28,811 nucleotides of DNA, from contig JAJYXE010000011.1 of the NCBI GenBank assembly GCA_021791145.1, forward strand, positions 1-28,811, in the 5' to 3' direction. This DNA is from Actinomycetes bacterium. Its GTDB lineage: Bacteria > Actinomycetota > Acidimicrobiia > Acidimicrobiales > RAAP-2. This document shows positions 9,009 to 16,733 of this stretch, in pieces. Both the position numbers and the translations under genes were made by a program. The notes under the pieces were generated by a model that saw nothing but the letters and a program-made list of their open reading frames with translations, made no database searches and was not told the origin of the DNA. Position 1 is the first letter of the stretch, and every line of letters begins with the position of its first letter.

Positions 9009-9245
9009 TCAGGCCGACTTGCGGCGCTGCCGCAGGATACGACGGCGCTCCCGCTCCGTCGCTCCGCCCCAGATGCCCTCGCGCTCGCGGTGGGCCAGGG
9101 CGTGCTCGAGGCACGCTTGACGGACCGGGCACACCTCGCAGACGGCTTTCGCCGCCTCCGCTTCGCCGTCCTCGTCGGTCTCCGGGTAGAAGATCTCGAC
9201 GTCGACTCCGCGGCAGGCCGCCCGCTTGCGCCACGTGGCACTCAT
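9009..9245 (-). CDS. WhiB-family iron-sulfur transcription factor
   Basis: WhiB-like (Wbl) proteins hold a redox- or NO-sensitive [4Fe-4S] cluster and regulate transcription with the primary sigma factor; they occur only in actinobacteria and their phages. The 78-aa form has four cysteines at 11, 36, 39 and 45 (C-X24-C-X2-C-X5-C), the GIWGG turn at 57-61, and a basic C-terminal tail (RERRRILRQRRKSA) for DNA binding. The ATG at 9245 is preferred because AGAGGA lies 10 nt upstream; an in-frame ATG at 9269 would add eight residues. A good promoter is seen at 9354-9383, giving a leader of roughly 100 nt. The subclass cannot be fixed by eye. Its neighbour upstream is the rubrerythrin-DUF3501 unit, and a redox role for both would be consistent. 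Confidence 0.94.
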   Translation of the reverse strand: MSATWRKRAACRGVDVEIFYPETDEDGEAEAAKAVCEVCPVRQACLEHALAHREREGIWGGATERERRRILRQRRKSA

Positions 9246-9353
9246 GGAACGCACATCCTCTGCACTCATCTGGTTGGGCCTGCCAACACCTCGGCCCGCC
9301 TGGAGGCCCCGAGAGCTCCCCGAGCTCCCCATCCGAACTGCGGCAGAACGACG

Positions 9354-9383
9354 ATTATGGCGCGTCGGCCCTGGTTCTGTAAA
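9354..9383 (-). promoter_or_regulatory. Sigma-70/HrdB-type promoter of whiB
   Basis: On the minus strand, a -35 box TTTACA (9383-9378) and a -10 box CATAAT (9359-9354) are separated by 18 nt; each differs from consensus at one position. In this GC-rich region two AT-rich hexamers at this spacing are conspicuous. They point to whiB, predicting a transcript start near 9347. Confidence 0.65.
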
Positions 9384-9410
9384 GCCCAAGCCGCGAGGAC
9401 GGGTCCCGAC

Positions 9411-9515
9411 AGCCGGTCGCGCTCGCGCTCAGCCGGTCGCGCTCGCGCTCAGCCGGTCGCGCTCGCGCTCAGCCGGTCGCGCTCGCGCTCAGCCGGTCGC
9501 GCTCGCGCTCAGCCG
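9411..9515. repeat. Perfect 20-bp tandem repeat, five copies plus a partial one
   Basis: The unit agccggtcgcgctcgcgctc is repeated exactly five times from 9411 to 9510, followed by agccg of a sixth. The TGA of the DUF3501 gene (9509-9511) straddles the edge of the array, so each unit carries a copy of the gene's ending. The array ends 27 bp from the -35 box of whiB. A 20-bp period is close to two DNA helical turns. It is not a multiple of three, so it is not a coding repeat. Absence of any divergence suggests recent expansion. Confidence 0.95.
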
Positions 9516-10135
9516 AACGGGATCGGCACGGTCCGGCCCTCCAGATCGCGGGCCAGCTCGGCACGCACCTCAGGGGCGAGCGCCGTCACCGCCTCGTACT
9601 GTGGATGGCGCACCGCCAGCGCGACCGGACCGTCTCCCGCGAGCCGTGCACGCGCGCCCGGTGGGAACGCGAACCGGACGTAGTGGACCGCGGTGGTCAC
9701 GTCTTCTCTCGTCAGCGCCTCGGCATGGGTCGCCTCCGGGACGCTCGGGACCACCGTGTCGACCGGTTCGCCCAGCTCGAAGGCGAGCGCGCGCTCGATG
9801 CCGACCAAGCGCGGCAGCCAATGGCGCAACTGATCTTCGGTGGTGAGCTCGACGAACAACGTGGCCGAGAGCTCGCCTTCGCCCGGCAACAGGCGGTTGT
9901 AGACGTCGAGCTCGTGCTGGATGGCTTCGTCGCTCACGAGGCGCTCGGCACGGGCCATCTCTTGGACCTGGAAACGCACGGTGTCCACGCACTCGAACAC
10001 GGTCGTGAGGATCGGACCGAGCGCTACCCGCCGCCGGCGCTTCAGCTCGATGACGCGTCGGCGGTAGTCGTCACGCACGCGCTCGTACGCGCGAAGATCG
10101 AGGACGTCGTCGAGGCCGAGAGGCCGTGTGACCAC
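9509..10135 (-). CDS. DUF3501 family protein
   Basis: Conserved protein of unknown function, 208 aa. Recognisable family features are the start [19 protein letters not shown], the basic stretch [12 protein letters not shown], then [22 protein letters not shown], and [23 protein letters not shown]. There is no signal peptide or membrane segment, so it is probably cytosolic. The GTG at 10135 is 8 nt past the rubrerythrin stop and just ahead of the conserved region, so the two genes should be co-transcribed. From memory, DUF3501 genes are often beside rubrerythrin genes in other bacteria, suggesting a role in peroxide or iron handling; that is inference. The stop codon lies at the edge of the 20-bp tandem repeat. 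Confidence 0.85.
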   Translation of the reverse strand: MVTRPLGLDDVLDLRAYERVRDDYRRRVIELKRRRRVALGPILTTVFECVDTVRFQVQEMARAERLVSDEAIQHELDVYNRLLPGEGELSATLFVELTTEDQLRHWLPRLVGIERALAFELGEPVDTVVPSVPEATHAEALTREDVTTAVHYVRFAFPPGARARLAGDGPVALAVRHPQYEAVTALAPEVRAELARDLEGRTVPIPFG

Positions 10136-10143
10136 AGGGGTGC

Positions 10144-10563
<420 letters not shown>

Positions 10564-10587
10564 TGCTCCTCCTCGTGTTGGCTGTGG

Positions 10588-10659
10588 TCCCCGTCGCCGC
10601 GAGAGGGCCCGCTGGCGCGAAACGGCCCATTGTCGCGCAGCCGTCCATCGTCGCGAAAT
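10588..10659. repeat. Imperfect 18-bp direct repeats, four units, upstream of rubrerythrin
   Basis: Four degenerate 18-bp units at 10588-10605, 10606-10623, 10624-10641 and 10642-10659 share a CCC near the start and CGCG at positions 11-14; CGCGA is present in three of them. The last unit runs into an inverted repeat TCGCGA-AA-TCGCGA (10651-10664). The array lies 25-96 bp ahead of the rubrerythrin ATG, where its promoter or leader should be. It may be an operator array; no regulator is identified. Confidence 0.5.
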
Positions 10660-10750
10660 CGCGAGATGCCAAGACGCACGCTCGCTTCCGCGAGGTGCGG
10701 GTCACCCAGGAGCATAGCGTGGGCGTGCCCGGTGGCGTCTGTCGACGGCG

Positions 10751-10772
10751 GCCGGACAGGAGCCGGACAGGA
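10751..10772. repeat. 11-bp tandem repeat, two copies
   Basis: The unit gccggacagga occurs at 10751-10761 and 10762-10772, followed by a related gacagccggac. It lies in the 241-nt gap between the divergent rubrerythrin gene and the glpD remnant, about 33 bp ahead of the remnant's ATG. No function can be assigned. Confidence 0.6.
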
Positions 10773-10804
10773 GACAGCCGGACGCCTGTGGCACGCTTGA
10801 CCTC

Positions 10805-10972
10805 ATGAGCGGCTTCGATCGACGCGACCCGCTGGCGAGGCCCACGTCGGAGGAGCTCGACGTCCTCGTCGTCGGCGGCGGGACCACCGCAGCCGGGGTG
10901 GCGCTCGGCACGATCGGCCGCGGCCTGCGCGCGGCGCTCGCCGACGAGGGCCGGACGAGCGGACGAGGGTGA
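10805..10972 (+). pseudogene. glpD: N-terminal remnant of FAD-dependent glycerol-3-phosphate dehydrogenase
   Basis: This 55-codon reading frame begins MSGFDRRDPLARPTSEELD and continues LDVLVVGGGTTAAGVALG and RGLRAALADEG, then stops. From memory this matches the first about 45 residues of aerobic GlpD (DRRxxL...ELDVLVVGGGITGAG...RGLRTALVE). The remaining roughly 450 residues, with the substrate and FAD domains, are absent: the following sequence is the kinase gene. The third glycine of the dinucleotide motif is Ala29, a further sign of decay. The TGA (10970-10972) overlaps the kinase ATG as TGATG. The piece could therefore survive as a translated leader that couples ribosomes to glpK. It most likely arose by internal deletion of glpD in a former glpD-glpK operon. 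Confidence 0.75.
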
Positions 10973-12477
10973 TGAACGAGTCCGTCCTCGTGGTGGACGT
11001 GGGCTCGAGCAGCGTGCGCGTGAGCGTCGTCCGAACCGAGGGCACCGTCGAGCATGTCCGCCACGCCCCGCTCGCCACGAGCGCACCGGCCCCTGGCCTC
11101 GCAGAGCTCGACGCAACCCACCTCGCGGCGGTGGTCGTCGAGCTCGCCACGCGGGTCCTCGCCGATCGGGGGCCGGTCGTCGGCGTGGGCGTCGCCACCC
11201 AACGCGCGACCGCCGTCGTCTGGGACCGTCGCAGCGGTGCCGCGCTCGCGCCGGCGATCGGCTGGCAGGACCTTCGCACGGTCCTCAGGTGCCTCACCCT
11301 GCAGGCCGAGGGGATCCGCCTCGCACCGAACATGACCGCGACGAAAGTCGCCGCGATCCTCGACGCGGTCGACCCCGAGCGGACGCGCGCCGCGTCGGGC
11401 GAGCTGTGCGCCGGCACCGTGGACAGCTGGGTCGCCTGGACCCTGGCGGGCGGCGCCGAGCGGCCCGAGGGCGGCCTGCACGTCACCGACGCCACGAACG
11501 CAGCGGTCACGGGCATGCTCAGGGCGGAAGGCGCCGGCCGTTTCGAGACCTGGGACGGCCGGGTCCTCGACGCGCTCGGCATCCCAGAGGCGATCCTCCC
11601 TCGCGTGGTCGACTCCTGCGGGATCCTCGGCGAGGCCGCCGCCCTCCCGGGCTCGCCTCCGCTCTGCGCCTTGGTCGGCGACCAACAGGCCTCCCTTCTC
11701 GGTCAAGGGTGCACTCGCCCGGGCCTCGCCAAGATCACGTTCGGCACGGGCGCGATGCTCGACCTATGCACGGGGACCGAGCCCCCCGCGGGCACCACGC
11801 GCAACCCGGCCGGGACCTTCCCCGTCGTGGCGTGGCGACGGGGCGGCGAGCTCGCCTGGGGGATCGAGGCGATCATGCTGACGGCTGGGGCCTGCGTCGA
11901 CTGGCTGCGCGACGACCTCGGGCTCGTCGCGACCTCGGCAGAGACCGAGATGCTCGCCGCGTCCTGCGAGACCACCTGCGACGTCTGGTTCGTGCCCGCG
12001 CTCATGGGCATGGGCACCCCGGCATGGGACTTCGGCGCCAGGGGTGCGCTCGTCGGGCTCACGCGTGGGTGTGACCGGGCCCAGATCGCCCGCGCCGTGC
12101 TCGAGGGGGTGGCGCATCGCGGCGCTGACCTGCTCGAGGCGGCCCAGGCGGACGCTGGCGTGAAGGTCGCCTCTGTCAGGGTGGACGGAGGCATGAGCGC
12201 CAACCGGGTGTTCGTCCAGGCGCTGGCCGACGCCACGCTCCTGCCCGTGGAGCTCTCGCGCGAGCTCGAGGCCACGACGCTCGGTGCCGGGCTCCTCGCC
12301 GGCGTCGGCGCAGGCGTCCTCCCCGGGATCGAGGAGATCGCGGACTCCTACCACCCGCGCGACGTCGTGGAGCCCAGGCTCGACGACACTGCACGCCGCG
12401 CGCTGCGGAGCCGGTGGCTGGAGGCGCGAGAGCGGGCCGCTCGCACGATCCCTGAGCTCTCGGGGATCGAGTTCTAG
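10972..12477 (+). CDS. glpK: FGGY-family carbohydrate kinase, probably glycerol kinase
   Basis: ATP-dependent sugar/polyol kinase of the FGGY fold; glycerol is the likeliest substrate. The 501-aa protein has the phosphate-1 loop DVGSSSVRVSVV near 9-20, ATQRATAVVWDRRSG near 75-89 and IGWQDLRT (as in glycerol kinase VWQDxRT). It also has the catalytic Asp237 in VGDQQASLLGQ, KITFGTGAMLDLCTG, VDGGMSANRVFVQ and TTLGAGLLAG. The glpD remnant directly upstream supports the glycerol assignment, as does the sequence. It is a fairly divergent member, so another polyol is possible. The ATG at 10972 is used in preference to the GTG at 10969 because it overlaps the upstream TGA and has GAGGG ahead. A MoxR gene follows 10 nt after the stop, with its ribosome binding site touching the TAG. 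Confidence 0.82.
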   Translation: MNESVLVVDVGSSSVRVSVVRTEGTVEHVRHAPLATSAPAPGLAELDATHLAAVVVELATRVLADRGPVVGVGVATQRATAVVWDRRSGAALAPAIGWQDLRTVLRCLTLQAEGIRLAPNMTATKVAAILDAVDPERTRAASGELCAGTVDSWVAWTLAGGAERPEGGLHVTDATNAAVTGMLRAEGAGRFETWDGRVLDALGIPEAILPRVVDSCGILGEAAALPGSPPLCALVGDQQASLLGQGCTRPGLAKITFGTGAMLDLCTGTEPPAGTTRNPAGTFPVVAWRRGGELAWGIEAIMLTAGACVDWLRDDLGLVATSAETEMLAASCETTCDVWFVPALMGMGTPAWDFGARGALVGLTRGCDRAQIARAVLEGVAHRGADLLEAAQADAGVKVASVRVDGGMSANRVFVQALADATLLPVELSRELEATTLGAGLLAGVGAGVLPGIEEIADSYHPRDVVEPRLDDTARRALRSRWLEARERAARTIPELSGIEF

Positions 12478-12487
12478 GGGGTTCGGC

Positions 12488-13531
12488 GTGAGCGCGTGGT
12501 CCGGTGCAGCAGTCGAACGCAGCGAGCCGCCCGGTGCCGGCGCGCGCCGGTCGCCACCCGTGGAACCCCAAGACGTGCAGGGCGACCGCTCGCAGGACGC
12601 GATGGATCTCGCCGGCGCGTCGGCGCTCGCCCGGACGCTCCACGACACGGTCGGCAAGGTCGTGCTGGGTGCGCCAGGCGCGGTGACCGTCGCCGTCTGC
12701 GCCGCGATCTCCGGAGGCCACCTCCTCGTCGAAGACGTCCCGGGGACCGGCAAGACGGTGCTCGCACGAACGCTCGCGACCGCCCTCGGCGCGGAGCTTT
12801 CCCGCATCCAGGGCCACACCGACCTTTTGCCGAGCGACATCACCGGCGTGTCCGTCTACTCGCCGGAGCGAGGAGACTGGCGATTCCACCAGGGCCCGGT
12901 CTTCGCCCACGTGGTGCTGCTCGACGAGCTGAACCGGACGCCGCCCAGGACGCAGTCCGCGCTGCTCGAGGCGATGGCCGAGGAGCAGGTGACCGTGGAC
13001 GGGGCGCGCTGGCCCCTCCCCCACCCCCACCTCGTCATCGCCACCCAGAACCCTGGCCAGCTCGGCACCTTCCCGCTCGTCGAGAGCCAGCTCGACCGGT
13101 TCGCGCTGTCCACGCAGCTCGGCTACCCGGAGCTCGGGACCGAGATCGATCTCGTGATGGGAGAAGGCGGACAGGACGCGCTCGCGAAGCTCCGCCCGGT
13201 CTGCTCGACGGCGGCGTGGGGACGGCTGGTCGACGCGTGCATGGCCGTCCACGTGGCCCCGGAAGTCGCCGGCTACGCCGTGCGCCTCGCTCGTGCGACG
13301 CGTGAAGCGCAGGCGGTCCGTCTCGGTGCGAGCCCGCGAGCATCGATCACTCTCGTCCGCTCTGCCCAAGCGCACGCGCTGCTGGAGGGGCGCTCGTACG
13401 CGATCCCAGACGACGTCCAGGCGCTCGCGGTGGCGGGCCTTGCGCATCGGCTGGTCACTGACGCGGCCGTCGATCATCGTGTGGACGTCGTGCGGGAAGC
13501 GCTGGCGTCGGTGCCGGTCCCGAGACCGTGA
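12488..13531 (+). CDS. MoxR-family AAA+ ATPase
   Basis: MoxR ATPases act as chaperones for assembly of metalloenzymes or cell-envelope complexes. The 347-aa protein has Walker A VPGTGKT (84-90), Walker B VVLLDELNR (142-150), sensor-1 region VIATQNPGQLGTFPLVESQLDRF, and the C-terminal lid with SPRASITLVRSAQAHALLEGR. The GTG at 12488 is preceded at good spacing by AGGGGG, which begins in the glpK stop; the frame also continues upstream through glpK without family similarity. The first 35 residues are hydrophilic and non-conserved; an ATG at 12602 (residue 39) would remove them. Its TGA overlaps the DUF58 GTG by 4 nt. The MoxR / DUF58 / transglutaminase order is a standard actinobacterial operon. 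Confidence 0.95.
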   Translation: MSAWSGAAVERSEPPGAGARRSPPVEPQDVQGDRSQDAMDLAGASALARTLHDTVGKVVLGAPGAVTVAVCAAISGGHLLVEDVPGTGKTVLARTLATALGAELSRIQGHTDLLPSDITGVSVYSPERGDWRFHQGPVFAHVVLLDELNRTPPRTQSALLEAMAEEQVTVDGARWPLPHPHLVIATQNPGQLGTFPLVESQLDRFALSTQLGYPELGTEIDLVMGEGGQDALAKLRPVCSTAAWGRLVDACMAVHVAPEVAGYAVRLARATREAQAVRLGASPRASITLVRSAQAHALLEGRSYAIPDDVQALAVAGLAHRLVTDAAVDHRVDVVREALASVPVPRP

Positions 13532-14439
13532 GCCCCCGCCGGCTGCCCCGAGCCCGCCGGATGCCCCGAGCCCGCCGGATGCCCCGACCCCGCGGCGCGA
13601 TGCCCGCCGCGACGATCGTCGTCGTCCTCGCCATCTGGGGGGTGGTCGCCCACGACGCCGGTGCCGGCTGGTTCCAGGCGATCGGTGCGCTGGTCGCCGG
13701 CACGCTCCTCGTGGGCATGGTCGCGCCCGCGGTCGTCGTGGCCCGTGCCCGTTGCCGCGTCGTCGCCTCGCCTCGCGACGCGTCGGTGGGCGTCCCTGTC
13801 GCAGTCGAGGTCCGGTCGAGCTCACCCGTCGAGCTCACCCCGCTCGACCCCAGCGGGCCCGCGGTGATGGCGAGCGGTGGCCAGGCAACGCTCGAGCTCC
13901 TCCCCGACCGCCGAGGCGTGCTCCGCCAGTGCACGGTGTCGGTCGCGAGCGCCGCCCCCTTCGGGGTCCTCTGGTGGACGCGCGCTATGACGCTGCCCCT
14001 CGCACGGCCGCTCGCCGTGTCGCCTCGGGTCGGGGGCGGCGAGACCGGCGTCGAGCTCGTGCGCGGGCCCGCCGAGACGCCCCTGTCGGTCTCCGGGCAC
14101 GGCGCCGAGCCACGCGGCGTGCGCCCCTACGCGCCCGGCGACCGCCGCACGCTCGTGCACTGGCCGGCGACCGCGCACTCCGCGTCGCTCATGGTGCGCG
14201 AGACGGAGCGCCCTGCTCCCCAGGCGGCCGTCGTCGACGGACGGCTCCCGTCGGATCCTGTCTCGGCGGAGCGCCACGCGGAGCGCGTGATGGCCACGGT
14301 ACGTGCGCTGCTGCTCGCAGGCACGCGCGTGGAGCTCGAGACGGTGGAGCCCGGAGGCGAGGTCGTCGCCCCGGTCGCGTCGCTCCTCGAAGCAGGACGC
14401 CGGCTCGCGTTGGCCCTGCCGTGCGTCGAGACGACGTGA
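13528..14439 (+). CDS. DUF58 domain membrane protein
   Basis: DUF58 proteins are partners of MoxR ATPases; their biochemical role is unknown. The 303-aa product has a very basic N-terminus made of three Arg/Pro-rich hexapeptides. Two membrane helices follow (about 28-42 and 48-70), then a soluble part. The diagnostic motif is RGVRPYAPGDRRTLVHWPATAHSASLMVRE near 196-225, matching the family pattern R-x-Y-x-x-G-D-x-x-R-x-I-x-W. The GTG start overlaps the MoxR stop (GTGA), and its own TGA overlaps the next GTG in the same way, so the three genes are probably translated as a coupled unit. The start is therefore well supported even though the first 20 residues are repetitive. Confidence 0.9.
   Translation: MSPRRLPRARRMPRARRMPRPRGAMPAATIVVVLAIWGVVAHDAGAGWFQAIGALVAGTLLVGMVAPAVVVARARCRVVASPRDASVGVPVAVEVRSSSPVELTPLDPSGPAVMASGGQATLELLPDRRGVLRQCTVSVASAAPFGVLWWTRAMTLPLARPLAVSPRVGGGETGVELVRGPAETPLSVSGHGAEPRGVRPYAPGDRRTLVHWPATAHSASLMVRETERPAPQAAVVDGRLPSDPVSAERHAERVMATVRALLLAGTRVELETVEPGGEVVAPVASLLEAGRRLALALPCVETT
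13542..13595. repeat. 18-bp tandem repeat, three copies, in the DUF58 N-terminus
   Basis: Three near-identical 18-bp units based on ccgagcccgccggatgcc follow the start codon region. They stay in frame and encode the repeated peptide RRLPRA-RRMPRA-RRMPRP. This gives a strongly positive cytoplasmic tail before the first membrane helix. Confidence 0.75.
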
Positions 14440-16733
14440 GCTCGCTCAGGATCCTGACCGGGTCCGCCCGTGCATGGCAAGCCGAGCACTCCGTCGCGTT
14501 GCGCGCGTCTTCCGGCGCAGCGGTGTGCGTGGCGATCGCGGCGTGCGCGTCGCAAGGAGAGCTCCCTGGCTGGTACGGCGCGCTCGCCGCGACGCTCGTG
14601 TGCACCGGCGGCGTCCTGTCCTATCGGCGGCGAACGCGACCGGTCCCGTACCTGAAGCTGCTCCTCGGTGCCACGATGCTCGGGGCGTTCTTGTGGTTCT
14701 TCGTCACCGTGTCTGCCGACGCCGCCTCCGGGCGGCTGGGCGCCGTAGAGGCGCCGCTCGCCGTGCTGTTCACCGCGATGCAGACGGCCCACGCCTTCGA
14801 CATGCCGTCGCGCCGGGACCTCGGCTTCTCGCTCGCGGGGTCGGCCACGCTCATGGCCGTCGCCGGGGCGCACGCCGCCGACCTCGACTTCGCTGTGTAC
14901 GTCGCGCTGTGGGCGGTGCTCGCCCTCACGGGGCTGCACGCGTCGTGGGCGTCCATGGCCGGAGGGACCCCGCCGCGCTTGTCGGGGGTCCTCGCGTCGA
15001 CGGCGGCAGCGCTGCTCGTCGGAGCGCTGCTCGTCGTCTTCTTCCCCGCGACGCGCCCGTCGAGCCTGTCGGGCGCTGGTCCCGCTGGGACAGCCGGCGC
15101 GAGCACCGACGCGCAACCCGCTCGCCTCGTGCCGGCACGCGGCGGCGCCCCCGAGCGCCCTGCGTCGGCAAGCGGACCCACGGGCGTCGGGGGGTACCTC
15201 GGCTTCGCCGGCCCGCTCGACACGGCGCTGCGCCCAAGGCTCGGCACAGAGGTGGTGCTCCGGGTGCGCGCGCAGCGCCCCACCTACTGGCTCGCCGAGA
15301 CCTTCGACTCCTGGTCGGGGCGGTCCTGGTCCGAGACCGGTCCCGCGCGCGCCACGAGCCGCCTTCCTCAGGGCCGCAGCACGCGCGACGAACGCTGGAG
15401 GGTCCTCGCCGGCGGGCCGCCCTACCTCGTCGTGCCCGACGCGCGCTCAGATCGTCAGCCAGCTCGGCAGCCAGGGCCCGGAGGGACCGGGCCGCAGGTC
15501 CCTGGTGCGTCGCCCGGCGCGCAGGCCGACTACCAGACGTTCTCTCTCGCCGCTCCGGCGTCGAACCTGGTGCTCCACGCCGAGCAGGCCATTGCAGTGT
15601 GGATCCCCACGCGCCGCCTCTACGTCGGCGAAGGCGGCACCATCCGCACTGGCGTGACGCTCGGCGCAGGATCCGTCTACAGCGTGATGTCGGCGGTCGC
15701 GACCCCGAGCGACGCGGCCTTGGAGAAGGCGAACGGCACTTCGGGGCTGACACCCGCAGTCGCCCGAGAGGACCTGCAGCTCCCGCACCCGTACCCGAGG
15801 GTGGCCGCCCTCGCGCGGCGGGTCACCGCGCACGACTCGACGGTGATCTCGAAGATCCGTGCGCTCGAGGGCTGGATCGGCTCGCACACGAAGTACAGCC
15901 TCGACGTCCCGCCGCTCGCCTCCGGCCAGGACGCGGTCGTCCAGTTCCTCTTCCACACCCGGCGCGGCTTCTGCGAGCAGATCTCGACGTCGCTCGCAGT
16001 GATGCTCCGATCGCTTGGGATCCCCGCGCGCGAGGCCGTGGGCTACGTGCCCGGCCACTTCGACCCGCTCACCGGTCTCTACGACGAGCAGGCGAAAGAC
16101 GCCCACGCTTGGGTGCAGGTGTGGTTCCCCGGATACGGATGGCAGAGCTTCGACCCCACCGCCCAGGTCCCGCTCGCCAACCCGTCGCCGGCGTCGACGA
16201 TCGGCCAGGACCTCCTCGCCGCGCTCGGCCGCGTGCTGCCGGTGCCGGCCGTGCCGGTCGCCGCGGCGCTGGCCCTCGGCACGCTCGCGCTCGTGCTGCG
16301 GCACCGGCGCCGTCGTGAATGGAGCGCGAAGGTGACGCGTGAGCTCGAGCGCGCCGCGCGACGCTTGGCGATCCGCCCGGAGCCCGGAGCGACGCTGGGC
16401 TCGATCGCGACCGCGCTCGACGAGACGCTGGCGACCCGACCTCGTCCCGATCGCGCCTCGGCGTTCTCGTCGACAGGACCTCGACCGTCCGAAGAACAAC
16501 GACCCTCCGCGCGCCACCTTGCGGACGTCGCGGCGGCTGCGGCGTGGGGCGACGGCGACGCGGGACGCGCGGCCGGGCGTGCGTACGTCCAGGAGGCCCG
16601 CCGGATCCGGCGCGCCGCGCGCCTCCACGCGCGTCGCGACGCGCGTGGAGGCGCGCACGGCCGAGCCGCGCGTCTCGCGCTCAGCCCTCCCCGGCCAGCA
16701 GCCCCTTCGCCTCGGCGAAGCTCGCACCTTTGA
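14436..16733 (+). CDS. TgpA-like membrane transglutaminase (DUF3488 / transglutaminase core)
   Basis: Membrane protein with an extracytoplasmic papain-like transglutaminase domain, found with MoxR and DUF58 in envelope-related operons. From the GTG at 14436 (765 aa) there are about seven membrane helices (roughly 24-40, 46-62, 74-92, 104-120, 128-147, 151-170, 184-204). A long outer domain follows with the catalytic triad Cys513 (RRGFCEQIS), His558 (DAHAWVQVW) and Asp573 (WQSFDPTA). A last helix lies at about 602-622, then an Arg-rich cytoplasmic tail. The start overlaps the DUF58 stop as GTGA. The final 35 or so codons run through a 40-bp perfect palindrome and 53 nt into the 3' end of the convergent reductase gene. 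The peptide there is Arg/Ala-rich, so the original stop may have been lost. Confidence 0.92.
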   Translation: MSSLRILTGSARAWQAEHSVALRASSGAAVCVAIAACASQGELPGWYGALAATLVCTGGVLSYRRRTRPVPYLKLLLGATMLGAFLWFFVTVSADAASGRLGAVEAPLAVLFTAMQTAHAFDMPSRRDLGFSLAGSATLMAVAGAHAADLDFAVYVALWAVLALTGLHASWASMAGGTPPRLSGVLASTAAALLVGALLVVFFPATRPSSLSGAGPAGTAGASTDAQPARLVPARGGAPERPASASGPTGVGGYLGFAGPLDTALRPRLGTEVVLRVRAQRPTYWLAETFDSWSGRSWSETGPARATSRLPQGRSTRDERWRVLAGGPPYLVVPDARSDRQPARQPGPGGTGPQVPGASPGAQADYQTFSLAAPASNLVLHAEQAIAVWIPTRRLYVGEGGTIRTGVTLGAGSVYSVMSAVATPSDAALEKANGTSGLTPAVAREDLQLPHPYPRVAALARRVTAHDSTVISKIRALEGWIGSHTKYSLDVPPLASGQDAVVQFLFHTRRGFCEQISTSLAVMLRSLGIPAREAVGYVPGHFDPLTGLYDEQAKDAHAWVQVWFPGYGWQSFDPTAQVPLANPSPASTIGQDLLAALGRVLPVPAVPVAAALALGTLALVLRHRRRREWSAKVTRELERAARRLAIRPEPGATLGSIATALDETLATRPRPDRASAFSSTGPRPSEEQRPSARHLADVAAAAAWGDGDAGRAAGRAYVQEARRIRRAARLHARRDARGGAHGRAARLALSPPRPAAPSPRRSSHL
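16617..16656. terminator. 40-bp perfect palindrome near two convergent gene ends
   Basis: The 20-nt left arm gcgcgcctccacgcgcgtcg is the exact reverse complement of the right arm, with no mismatch and no spacer. The transcript would fold into a very stable hairpin on either strand. It lies inside the last codons of the transglutaminase gene and 25 bp past the stop of the convergent reductase gene. It may serve as a bidirectional terminator; the U-tract of a classical one is missing, as is common in high-GC actinobacteria. Confidence 0.65.

Noticed and set aside
9411..9515. CRISPR-like array
   Set aside because: The five 20-bp units abut with no spacers and there are no cas genes, so this is a tandem repeat.
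9226..9846. Plus-strand open frames running through the 20-bp repeats
   Set aside because: Low-complexity Arg/Ser/Ala translation, opposite DUF3501 and the whiB promoter, with no family similarity; the open frame follows from GC bias.
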